The notes under the pieces are model-generated. The model ran no database searches, was not told where the DNA came from, and saw only the letters and a program-made list of their open reading frames with translations. DNA of 64,000 bases from Silene conica (Eukaryota > Streptophyta > Magnoliopsida > Caryophyllales > Caryophyllaceae): positions 59,919,048 to 59,983,047 of the forward strand of contig CM055311.2 of the NCBI GenBank assembly GCA_029255685.2, read 5' to 3'. This document shows positions 54,319 to 62,652 of the stretch, one piece after another; position 1 is the first letter of the stretch; the number at the start of each line of letters is the position of its first letter. The translations under genes were made by a program, and so were the position numbers.

Positions 54319-54546
54319 TGTGTAAAGCATATTGCATAATTTTCCTAATAATCCTTGCATTTATCTTCTCCTTTATTATTGTTATTAATCAATCTCTTAA
54401 ATTAGACTATTTACTCTTGTTGATTGAAATTCTCTATAAGTTAATTATGTAACTTAACTAGGTTAGATGTCTCCATTGTACTATAAAACCTGATGTAATT
54501 CTCCTTATTTGATATGTTCTATAACATCTCATTTATCTTATTCCCA
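54319..54546 (+). mobile_element. 3' LTR of copia element A
   Basis: TGTGTAAAGCATATTG to TTATTCCCA, preceded by the purine-rich TGTGGGAGCA as polypurine tract. Confidence 0.85.
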
Positions 54547-54825
54547 TATAATGCTCATCTTAAGCAATACTTTTTTTTTCGATTTCTTTTACGGTGTTCT
54601 AGTTTCATGAAGACGGGGGCAACTTACATTATGTTGTATCATTTGCAGATACTCAGAGAGATATCGAGCTTTTATATAGTTTAGTTATGCTTAATTTGGC
54701 TATTAGCCTAGACCGGGAAAAGTTGCAGGGTCCAAAGTTATAGCTAGATAAATTATGAAAATGAAAACAAAAAACTCCAACTCTTATAAGATTTCTATGC
54801 CATGACACCTGAAACTTCTCTTTAA

Positions 54826-55101
54826 GGGTGTGTTTGGATAGCAAAAAAATAGGGAAAAGGTGGGGAAAAGAAGGGAAAAGAAGGGAGAGAAGGGGAAGGC
54901 ATGGAGAATGGTGATTTTCCTTCCAAATCTCTCCTTTGTTGAAGAGAAAATAAATTGGCTTGGAGGAGAGAAATTTAGGAATCCATCTTCCATTCCCTCC
55001 ATATCCTTCCACCGCAATTTTCCTAACCAAACAATGAATTTTCCATCTTTTCAAATCATTCTCCTTCTTTTCCTTCCAAATCTTTCAAATCAAACACACC
55101 C
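54826..55101. mobile_element. Tourist-like (PIF/Harbinger) MITE, 276 bp
   Basis: Ends GGGTGTGTTTGGAT and complement GGGTGTGTTTGATT, flanked by TAA on both sides (54823-54825, 55102-55104). The interior is purine-rich on the left (GGGAAAAGAAGGGAAAAG) and mirrored on the right. The open frames across it are not genes. Confidence 0.85.
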
Positions 55102-55104
55102 TAA

Positions 55105-55750
55105 AAAAAAGCTTTTACTAAGATGTTATTAAGGGCATTAAATAAGATAACATAAAACTTTTGCTAACACTTTTATCAATATATTTAAGTATTTTTATAA
55201 TTATGGTCATAAAAGCGCTTATACTAAAAAGGTGTAATACAAGGCTCCAAAATCTATCACAACTTCTTGATAATCACAATTCACATCTCCTCTTCTCAAT
55301 TTTATTTAAAAAGCTAGAAAGTAGATTAATTCAATAAAATATGACAAACTTTCTCATCCTTTTGAATAAAAGAGAAATTTTTATGTGTTCCCTAATTTTC
55401 AACTTTCTAACCAATTGATGGTAATATTTAATATTCACTGATCATATAATATTTTGCTTATTTGTGCCATATTATAATTAGTAAATATGGCTAATAAAAC
55501 TATAAACAGTTACGAAATATAAAAATTATGTTATTTACATCAATATTTTTTCTCATTTTCAAACGACCTTCCACATATCGTAAAATGACCATATTTAATT
55601 AGATGTTTCACTCTTCTTGTTTGTCTACTCACTGAGAGTCACTCCTACTCACTCGATTCATAACATTTTAACTTTGGTCCATTTTCAAGGAAAGCCAATC
55701 AAATATTCATTTGGACTTATACTATTCTTTCATTTTACTAACAAATAAAA
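55105..55750. other. AT-rich intergenic DNA
   Basis: No gene or clear element. Confidence 0.5.
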
Positions 55751-55752
55751 TA

Positions 55753-56234
55753 CTCCCCCCGTCTTAATCATTTATTTACCTATTTTCTTTTTAGATATTT
55801 CAATTTTTTATTAATATTTTTATTTGAGAAAAATATTTAATAAATAATTTAATCTTTCACACTTAATTTATCGGTTGTTATCAAATAATTACTCTAGTCT
55901 TCTTGCTTAATACTTCCTCCATTCATATACAACCTACATATATTCCGTTTTCATCCATTCATATCCACTCTACCACTTTCCTAAAAAAGAAAACAAATGA
56001 CTAAACTACCCTTATGGAAACTTTTTATCTACATAAAATGTCACTCCATGGCCCACCTATAATCCACCATCACACACTTAAATTAACAAAAAGACATCTT
56101 ACACACTTCCAAATGTACTTTTAATAGTTTTTTAATATCTTTTTTAATATTTGTACAAAAAATATATATTCGCTTTGGATTTGAACGGTGGAAGTACTAA
56201 CTATGTTTCAAAACTAAAAGTTAAGAAATGGGAG
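55753..56234. mobile_element. Stowaway-like MITE, outer copy of a nested pair
   Basis: CTCCCCCCGTCTTAATCATT after TA (55751-55752) and AAGAAATGGGAG before TA (56235-56236) mark the ends. The right end is diverged. The body is split by another MITE at 55913-56194. Confidence 0.55.
55913..56194. mobile_element. Stowaway-like MITE, inner copy, 282 bp
   Basis: CTTCCTCCATTCATATACAAC at the left and TTTGAACGGTGGAAG at the right are inverted ends flanked by TA (55911-55912, 56195-56196). Confidence 0.65.
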
Positions 56235-56359
56235 TAGCGGAGATTGATAACATGGTCACAAATGACAACCTTGTATTGATGCGGACTAACATCTAATCGA
56301 CATAATGAAACTTGTAGCCTAGCAATTGCTAACAAGGAGAAAGTGAAGATGATTACTAA

Positions 56360-56583
56360 GACCCTGTTCTTTTCGGTTGAAACGAGTTGAATTGAATAAA
56401 TTGGAGTAGATTTTAATGGAACTAAATTGAGTGGAACTAAGGTGGAGTGAATTTAGTTGAATTAAAAATTACTTTGTGAAGAGATTAATTGAAATAATTG
56501 ATTGAACGTAAATATAACTTAACGGAATATAACCAATCAAAAATAAAAGAGTTGAAATTAATCCAGAAAGAACAGCAGGATGA
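56360..56583. mobile_element. Small MITE with CCTGTTCTTT ends
   Basis: ACCCTGTTCTTTTCGG (left) and complement CCTGCTGTTCTTTCTGG (right) are inverted. The interior repeats TTGAATTGAAT/ATTTAGTTGAATTAA words. No target duplication could be read. Confidence 0.5.
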
Positions 56584-57187
56584 GCAAAAATGAGAGATGA
56601 GAGTGTCGAAATCAAATGAGGTTTGTGACGCACCGGCCTTCTCAATTGTCACCACATGTCACCACCGCCCTTTGCCAACTTGACCCTACCTTCCATTCCA
56701 TCTACCACTCATTTTTTAGCCACTTTTCTCCACCACTAACTTAATGCTAATTAATTAACCTAGTGTTAGATAAGATTACACATCTTACAAAATTAATCAT
56801 CATCACTCATATAATCCAATTTAAGATCTACAAGTATATACGAGTTAAATAAGACATTCTAATATAATCCATGAAACTGGGTTTAACTGAAGCTCCGTAT
56901 CTCACTTATTAGATAAAATTGTACGGGTATGTATAAATTTTTTATTAATTGTCATTTGAAATTTATAGCTATAATATCATTCAATATTATAGTATGAATG
57001 TAAATATTTTGCACATTCAAATTAAAGTGCAATATTGAATTGAGACTCAATATTTATAATTCTCCTAACATTCAGATAAAATTCATATATAATTGGTATA
57101 ATAATCGGTCAATATTTTTTATGTACGTGTGTGATATCTTCAGCCAATTATTTATAAGTCAATGTGCTTATACTCATATCTTATTTC
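56584..57187. other. Intergenic DNA
   Basis: No gene or element recognised. Confidence 0.5.
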
Positions 57188-57192
57188 ATATC

Positions 57193-57978
57193 TGTTGGAC
57201 CCCAAAATTAATATTTTGACTCCTCGACACGTGTCATCGTATGGGTGGAAAAATTAAAGTAAGTCAAAGTCAATAACAAAATAAGAGCATAGAAGAAGGA
57301 ATCAAGAAATACAAAAGAGGGATGGAGTCACGTGAAGAGTATAGCAAGTGGGTATGGGTAGCTTGTTGAGGAAGACCCAAGCATGGCCCAAAAGAGATAT
57401 AAGACAAAGATGCCCGGAAAAAGAGTAGGAGGCTATAGCACAAGGCTCAACACTTGCCTAAAAAGTGAAAGGAGAAAAGCCTGCAAAAGAAAGGGAAAAG
57501 AAAAGAAAGCTAAAAAGGGAAAAAGCTGTAAAGGAGGCCTGCAGACTCTGCACCCCAAATCTGGCCGTTGGATAATGCTTTGATCCAACGGTCACAAGTA
57601 GAAGAGGGGAACATAAATAGAAGAAAGAAGCAGCATGAGAAGGGGACTCTACACATAAGAAAATTGTACACATTAGACTAAATACTTCTCTCACTAGAAA
57701 TCCATAGAAATACTTGTAATATTACTCGACTTTCTGGTCGAATTTTCTAGTGGAATTGGTGGAACTCGGTTTCCCCCGCGGTTTTTCCCTAACGGGTTTT
57801 CCGCGTCAACAACCCTCCTTGTGTCTTTCCTCCTCCTACTTCTTCTAATCTTCATAATTCCTTTTACTTTTATAATTTCTAACACAAATACCATTTATTT
57901 CACCTAAAGATCACTATAACCCGACTTTAACAACTTTTGGTAATTCTCGACCCGTTTAGGTAATTTTTGACCAAAACA
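57193..57978 (+). mobile_element. 5' LTR of the Tat/Retand-like element
   Basis: TGTTGGACCCC to ACCAAAACA. TATA-like ACATAAATAG is at 57611-57620. The short open frames at 57383-57894 are inside LTR sequence and recur in the other LTR. Confidence 0.92.
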
Positions 57979-57981
57979 TTT

Positions 57982-57999
57982 TGGCGCCCACCGTGGGGC
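57982..57999 (+). other. Primer-binding site of the Tat/Retand-like element
   Basis: TGGCGCCCACCGTGGGGC starts three bases after the LTR end. The same phrase follows 5' LTRs of many plant Tat/Retand elements (family knowledge). Confidence 0.8.
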
Positions 58000-58047
58000 T
58001 ATAGTGATCGTCTTCCCCGAAACTGGTCAAGCAAAGAAGTCGTTGTC

Positions 58048-59751
58048 ATGTCAGGGACTAGCCCAAAGGCCACTAACTCCCTGACATTAAGTACTCTAAC
58101 TGCTGGTAGAGTCGCTGTCATGACTGGAACCAGCTCGAAAACCACCAGCTCTCTGGATCCAGCCGCTGGCAGAGAAATCAGCGCGAAGACCACCAGCTCT
58201 CTGGATCTAGCTGCTTGCGGAGAAACCACCTCCAAAACCACCAACTCTCTGGATCCAGCCGCTGGCAGAGAAATCAGCGCGAAGACCACCAGCCCTCTGA
58301 ATCTAGCCGCTGGAGGAGGAACCACCTCCAAAACCACCAACTCTCTGGATCCAGCCACTGGCAGAGGAACCAGCTCGAAGCCAACTAGCTCCCAAGCACT
58401 GTCCCTCTCGAGTCAGCCAGCTCCAACACTCGAGATGTGGCGGATAATGGTGGAAGAAATGAACACACTCCGCCAATCAGTGGACGACCTCAGAAAGGAC
58501 ACCCAGAAGCTGAGGGAAGAAGCTGCATCCAGAAGTCAGGCGGATCCAGCCTATGTCTTAGCAGATGCAGGAACCAGACCCCCAAGAGGAGCATTTCCAG
58601 CAGAACTAGTCACTTGCCTGGATCTAGCAGGAATCGCTCCGCCAGAAGTAACAGCACCCAGCGGGCTGGGTCTCCTCTCCTACGAGTCACCTTCACGCCA
58701 AACACTGGCTCTAGGTAATGAGCTCATGAGAATGCGTTCAAGTACTAACTTCTATAACTATGCAGGACCCTCGCATCAGCAGACACCTAAATGGCTAGCA
58801 GGATCCTCAATGAGGCCGCAGTTTACTGGAGGAGAAGGGATACCAGGATGCAGCATCCAGCAAACCCCATCCATAGTCCACACGACCCCAGTCGCCAGCC
58901 TCCAAGCCGCTCAAGTTTCTAGAACACATGGGTATGAAACTCAATCTCCTCATCCCATTACAACTAACATTTCTGCAGGACCCAACATGTGGGAGCAGCA
59001 GTACAAAGAATTGTGGGACCTGGTCTACCAAATACCGGGTGTACCTCGGCCCCTGGAAAAGGCTGCACAAGAGTGCTACGCGGATTCTCCCTTCACCAGC
59101 AACATTGTTTCCGTCAGCATGCCAAAGGGATTCAAGCCACCAACAATGGTGCCCTACGATGGCACAACTGACCCCATTAACCACATCAACCAATACAAGC
59201 AAAAGATGATGGTGGTAGCAACATCAGGACCCCTAAAAGAAGCATGCATGTGCAAGGGATTTGGATCGACCCTCTCAGGACCAGCGTTGCAATGGCTTAT
59301 TAGTCTACCAAACGGGAGCATCTCCAACTTTGCCGAATTGGTGAACGCCTTCAACCAGCAGTTCGCCAGCAGCAGGGAACCAGAAAAGCAGACCAGCGAC
59401 CTATACCGCATTATCCAGGGTCCAGAAGAGTCCACCAGAGATTACTTGGCTAGATTCAATGCAGAAATGGTGTCGATACCCAGATGTGATGTAACTACCG
59501 CCATCCACGCCTTCCGCTGGGGGCTACCCGAGGGCTCAGAGTTGTACGAGGACCTGACCAAGTGGACCTGCACGAATTTCGCCCAGGTGCAGCAGAAGGC
59601 TCTGGATGTCGTACGTCTGGAAGAAGATGCTGGACCCAGAAGGTTCGACCATACCGCTGAATCTGCATCCAGGAAGGCTCCAACAGAAAAGAATGAAAGG
59701 CCTGGGCCATACAGCAGGACAATCAACAAAGTCTCAGGAGGAAAATCCTAG
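58048..59751 (+). CDS. Gag of the Tat/Retand-like element (567 aa)
   Basis: ATG 58048 is the first methionine after the PBS that matches an expected start (MSGTSP); the frame is open further upstream into the LTR. Residues about 27-113 are a 16-residue tandem repeat (TSKTTNSLDPAAGREI type). A predicted coiled region follows (MWRIMVEEMNTLRQSVDDLRKDTQKLREEA, about 130-160). The retrotransposon gag domain spans about residues 370-530 (PKGFKPPTMVPYDGTTDP, ALQWLISLPNGSISNF, YRIIQGPEESTRDYLARFNAEM, FRWGL). No zinc knuckle is seen before the stop. The frame is entirely free of lesions, unlike every other retroelement gene in the window. It should form the particle that packages the RNA. Confidence 0.88.
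   Translation: MSGTSPKATNSLTLSTLTAGRVAVMTGTSSKTTSSLDPAAGREISAKTTSSLDLAACGETTSKTTNSLDPAAGREISAKTTSPLNLAAGGGTTSKTTNSLDPATGRGTSSKPTSSQALSLSSQPAPTLEMWRIMVEEMNTLRQSVDDLRKDTQKLREEAASRSQADPAYVLADAGTRPPRGAFPAELVTCLDLAGIAPPEVTAPSGLGLLSYESPSRQTLALGNELMRMRSSTNFYNYAGPSHQQTPKWLAGSSMRPQFTGGEGIPGCSIQQTPSIVHTTPVASLQAAQVSRTHGYETQSPHPITTNISAGPNMWEQQYKELWDLVYQIPGVPRPLEKAAQECYADSPFTSNIVSVSMPKGFKPPTMVPYDGTTDPINHINQYKQKMMVVATSGPLKEACMCKGFGSTLSGPALQWLISLPNGSISNFAELVNAFNQQFASSREPEKQTSDLYRIIQGPEESTRDYLARFNAEMVSIPRCDVTTAIHAFRWGLPEGSELYEDLTKWTCTNFAQVQQKALDVVRLEEDAGPRRFDHTAESASRKAPTEKNERPGPYSRTINKVSGGKS
58126..58385 (+). repeat. 48 bp in-frame tandem repeat in gag
   Basis: Five units of 48 bp (16 codons), marked by CTCTGGATC(C/T)AGC. 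Alternate units are more alike (GAAATCAGCGCGAAGACC versus ACCACCTCCAAAACC), so the array grew by duplicating a 96 bp pair. Confidence 0.85.
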
Positions 59752-60004
59752 AGGAACCCCTCCACCTCTACCTATCTGTAACCAAGGCAGATGTAAGTTC
59801 TGGTACCAGGACGTGAAGGTTCTCAGCATCCAGCACTACGTCAGTAAGTGCTTATTTACAGTCTCTTATAATTTAAGACCTTATTTTGAGTCTCACATAA
59901 TCTCAGCTTTAGTAAGCTACCCCCTAAAAGACAATATTAGGGAAAACATGAATTATCTGTAAGAATGGCTAAGTGGTTTGTACACCTAAATGGTTGTGAC
60001 TTAA
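59752..60004 (+). mobile_element. Spacer after gag in the Tat/Retand-like element
   Basis: Short stretch with stops in all sense frames; the region where protease and RT would lie is missing. Confidence 0.6.
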
Positions 60005-60007
60005 AAA

Positions 60008-60140
60008 TTTTAAATGAGGCACTGCAATAAAATCACAAGCTCTTGCAGATTTTGTTTCTAACTTTAGTCCAGGGCTCCAGAAGGAGGCTGAAATAAGCAT
60101 CTTACCTCCAGAAATGGGGGCTAGTGTTGTGGAACATTAA
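60008..60140 (+). pseudogene. RNase H end relic of pol
   Basis: The frame IKSQALADFVSNFSP at about 60028-60072 is the characteristic end of the RNase H domain in Tat/Retand pol. It continues to TAA at 60138-60140. Everything upstream (protease, RT) and downstream (integrase) is missing, so this is the scar of the internal deletion that produced the non-autonomous element. Confidence 0.65.
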
Positions 60141-60462
60141 TCCTCGACAGCGCGATCGACCAAGAGGGCCCAGACCCTGAAAACCCTCCACCTAAAGAAA
60201 TACTTCTTTTAGAAGGTGGAACACGCTGGGCACTCAGCTGCCAAACACATTTCCCCCAGGTTCCAGGCAACCAGAAGGGGCGAAATTTGTATACAACAAA
60301 AATAGCGTGCGAATGTAGCAAGGTACGAGCAACCGGGACACTGTCGCCCGCGATACTGAGCACCCACGCAAGCCTGGCATCCTCTGACTGAGATGGGTAT
60401 ATCCTGAAGCCAGCACCCACACTTGGCCATACTCAAACAAAAACATGCATGCATATAAACCG

Positions 60463-60585
60463 AGGCAAACCGCCTACAATGGCTGAGCCTAAAAATCAAA
60501 CAGAGGCAAACCGCCTACAACGGCTGAGCCTAAAAATCAAGCAGAAGCAAACGCCTACAACGGCTAAGCCTAAAAATGAAAAAAG
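60463..60585 (+). repeat. ~41 bp tandem triplicate
   Basis: Three units marked by GGCAAACCGCCTACAA and GGCTGAGCCTAAAAATCAA, the third with small changes. Non-coding or antisense to the minus-strand frame region. Confidence 0.8.
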
Positions 60586-60765
60586 CATTAAAACGAAAAA
60601 TGCGAAAAACATCAACGCAACCCCTGACACTCAGGGTCTAGAGTGGCCCAGAAACTTCCTACTGGCGCCACACAGGGCCCAGAAAAACTGCATACTTAAA
60701 ACTGAAAAAATGCGACCCCCAGAATTAACCGGTCCCTCAAAATCAAATTCTGGCTGGAAGATAAG

Positions 60766-61086
60766 CTACTCCAATACCACGTGCTCCACAAGAAGTTCAT
60801 CCACCGCGTCGTCATTCTGGACGTCTAAAGCAGGAATCTCTTGGACCAGGGTGTCCACCTCTGGCAGATCCTCTTCCTTTACGCTCCACTCCAGGTGCTT
60901 AATCTCCTTAAACTCTTTCATATATATTATTCTAGCTCTCCAATGAGTGCAGGAAACAACACCAGATAAGATCTTGAAGAGAGCATCCTCCATCCTCCTC
61001 GAAGCGTCCACCTCGGCAACCAGAGCACCATTTGCCTCTTTCAGTTCCTTCACTTCTGCAGCCAGAGTGTCCTTCGCCTCCAGCAT
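60766..61086 (-). CDS. Antisense ORF of the Tat/Retand-like element, coiled coil
   Basis: On the minus strand about 106 residues are open to a stop at 60766. The N-terminal half (MLEAKDTLAAEVKELKEANG and following) has strong heptad character; the C-terminal half is acidic (Glu/Asp-rich). A second frame upstream (61265-61088, reading RIRAEQALRSSG) appears to be its earlier part, joined by a one-base shift near 61090. Extra antisense ORFs between pol and the 3' LTR are documented in Tat-lineage elements; their role is unclear. It does not look like gag or pol. Confidence 0.55.
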   Translation of the reverse strand: MLEAKDTLAAEVKELKEANGALVAEVDASRRMEDALFKILSGVVSCTHWRARIIYMKEFKEIKHLEWSVKEEDLPEVDTLVQEIPALDVQNDDAVDELLVEHVVLE

Positions 61087-61239
61087 AGCTGCCCGCTGGA
61101 GCGGAGTGCTTGTTCAGCACGAATCTTGGGTCCAGGAAGCGGTCTGCCCCCTGGACTAGCCCGAAACCTTCTGGCAACCAAATCACTTCCTCTGGGTCCA
61201 GGAACAGGGCGAATTCTTACACAAGCGCACTTATGCAAG

Positions 61240-61252
61240 AATTGGGGGCTAA
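61240..61252 (+). other. Polypurine tract of the Tat/Retand-like element
   Basis: AATTGGGGGCTAA directly precedes the 3' LTR. A near copy (AAATGGGGGCTAG) followed by TGTTG occurs at about 60114-60130. Confidence 0.65.
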
Positions 61253-62038
61253 TGTTGGACCCCAAAATTAATATTTTGACTCCTCGACACGTGTCATCGT
61301 ATGGGTGGAAAAATTAAAGTAAGTCAAAGTCAATAACAAAATAAGAGCATAGAAGAAGGAATCAAGAAATACAAAAGAGGGATGGAGTCACGTGAAGAGT
61401 ATAGCAAGTGGGTATGGGTAGCTTGTTGAGGAAGACCCAAGCATGGCCCAAAAGAGATATAAGACAAAGATGCCCGGAAAAAGAGTAGGAGGCTATAGCA
61501 CAAGGCTCAACACTTGCCTAAAAAGTGAAAGGAGAAAAGCCTGCAAAAGAAAGGGAAAAGAAAAGAAAGCTAAAAAGGGAAAAAGCTGTAAAGGAGGCCT
61601 GCAGACTCTGCACCCCAAATCTGGCCGTTGGATAATGCTTTGATCCAACGGTCACAAGTAGAAGAGGGGAACATAAATAGAAGAAAGAAGCAGCATGAGA
61701 AGGGGACTCTACACATAAGAAAATTGTACACATTAGACTAAATACTTCTCTCACTAGAAATCCATAGAAATACTTGTAATATTACTCGACTTTCTGGTCG
61801 AATTTTCTAGTGGAATTGGTGGAACTCGGTTTCCCCCGCGGTTTTTCCCTAACGGGTTTTCCGCGTCAACAACCCTCCTTGTGTCTTTCCTCCTCCTACT
61901 TCTTCTAATCTTCATAATTCCTTTTACTTTTATAATTTCTAACACAAATACCATTTATTTCACCTAAAGATCACTATAACCCGACTTTAACAACTTTTGG
62001 TAATTCTCGACCCGTTTAGGTAATTTTTGACCAAAACA
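61253..62038 (+). mobile_element. 3' LTR of the Tat/Retand-like element
   Basis: 786 bp, same as 57193-57978 by reading. It ends in ACCAAAACA and is followed by the ATATC target duplication. Confidence 0.92.
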
Positions 62039-62163
62039 ATATCGATGGTAACTTTGAGGATAAACGAAATACAGTCGTCTCACATATTTTATAAATAAAT
62101 CATTAGTAAAAAAATATCATTAATTCTTAAATCATGAAAAATACAAACATATTATTTGGTGTG

Positions 62164-62297
62164 TAGGTGGGCATAGCCCCGTCCCATTACCCATCACGGA
62201 TGAAATATGTGTACTTGTACCTCTTTTCAAATGTTCTACCCATACTTGCCCCATCGGGGGCGGGTGTAGGGCATCACTCATTGTACCTGTCCACCTA
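62164..62297. mobile_element. Small hAT-like MITE, 134 bp
   Basis: Ends TAGGTGG and CCACCTA are perfect 7 bp inverted repeats, with TAGGTGGGCA like the hAT TAGGGGTGGCA terminus. Internal GCCCCGTCCCATTACCC and GGGGGCGGGTGTAGGG-like words are partly inverted. No target duplication read. Confidence 0.5.
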
Positions 62298-62354
62298 ACA
62301 TCTTTATTTCTTAGTATGTAATAATCAAAATATACATGATCCAAATAATTATTA

Positions 62355-62650
62355 CTCCCTCCTATTCATAATAACCTTCCCTATTTCCTTTTTCGTCTAT
62401 TCACAATATCTTCCCTATTTCCTTATTTAGTAAAGTTTTTATACATATTTTATTCACCTCACCCCACCAAATACCCCACCATACTCATACTTTATACTTA
62501 TTTTAATCACCTTACTCACAACAATTACCCCACAATACATACTCTCTCTCCAATTACCCAACCTCACACCAATACTTTCCAATATAATAATCCCCTCCTT
62601 ATTCTCCGTGCCTTCCCCGAATAGGGAAGGTTATTACGAATAGGAGGGAG
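62355..62650. mobile_element. Stowaway-like MITE, 296 bp
   Basis: CTCCCTCCTATTCATAATAAC and its complement (GTTATTACGAATAGGAGGGAG) with TA on both sides (62353-62354, 62651-62652). Related to the split copy at 14231-14630. Confidence 0.9.
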
Positions 62651-62652
62651 TA

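Larger units (their letters stand above)
40923..54546 (+). mobile_element. Ty1/copia element A (Ale/Retrofit-like), split by element B
   Basis: Short LTRs (40923-41149 and 54319-54546, about 227 bp each) enclose a primer site and gag-pol. Without the 8.9 kb insertion of element B the element is about 4.7 kb. The flanks GATAA (left) and TATAA (right) match at four of five positions, a probable decayed target duplication. Gag, integrase, RT and RNase H follow in copia order on the plus strand, each with stops or frameshifts. The C-terminal block (CNNLGATHYSANP and KHLVIAFHFVREQV) has the wording of the Ale/Retrofit lineage, an inference from motifs. Confidence 0.85.
57193..62038 (+). mobile_element. 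Non-autonomous Tat/Retand-like Ty3/gypsy element, 4846 bp
   Basis: Two 786 bp LTRs at a fixed offset of 4060 read the same throughout. They are bounded by a perfect 5 bp target duplication ATATC (57188-57192, 62039-62043). PBS, gag, a short pol relic, an antisense frame and a PPT lie between them. Reverse transcriptase and integrase are absent, so movement must have used proteins from a relative. The PBS and gag style place it in the Tat/Retand group (inference from motifs). Identical LTRs indicate very recent insertion. Confidence 0.9.

Noticed and set aside
57383-57894. Open frames that occur twice in identical form (also at 61443-61954)
   Set aside because: They are LTR sequence present in both LTRs, not duplicated genes.
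58437-59962. Additional open frames over the gag gene on both strands
   Set aside because: Shadows of the gag frame, which alone has domain content.
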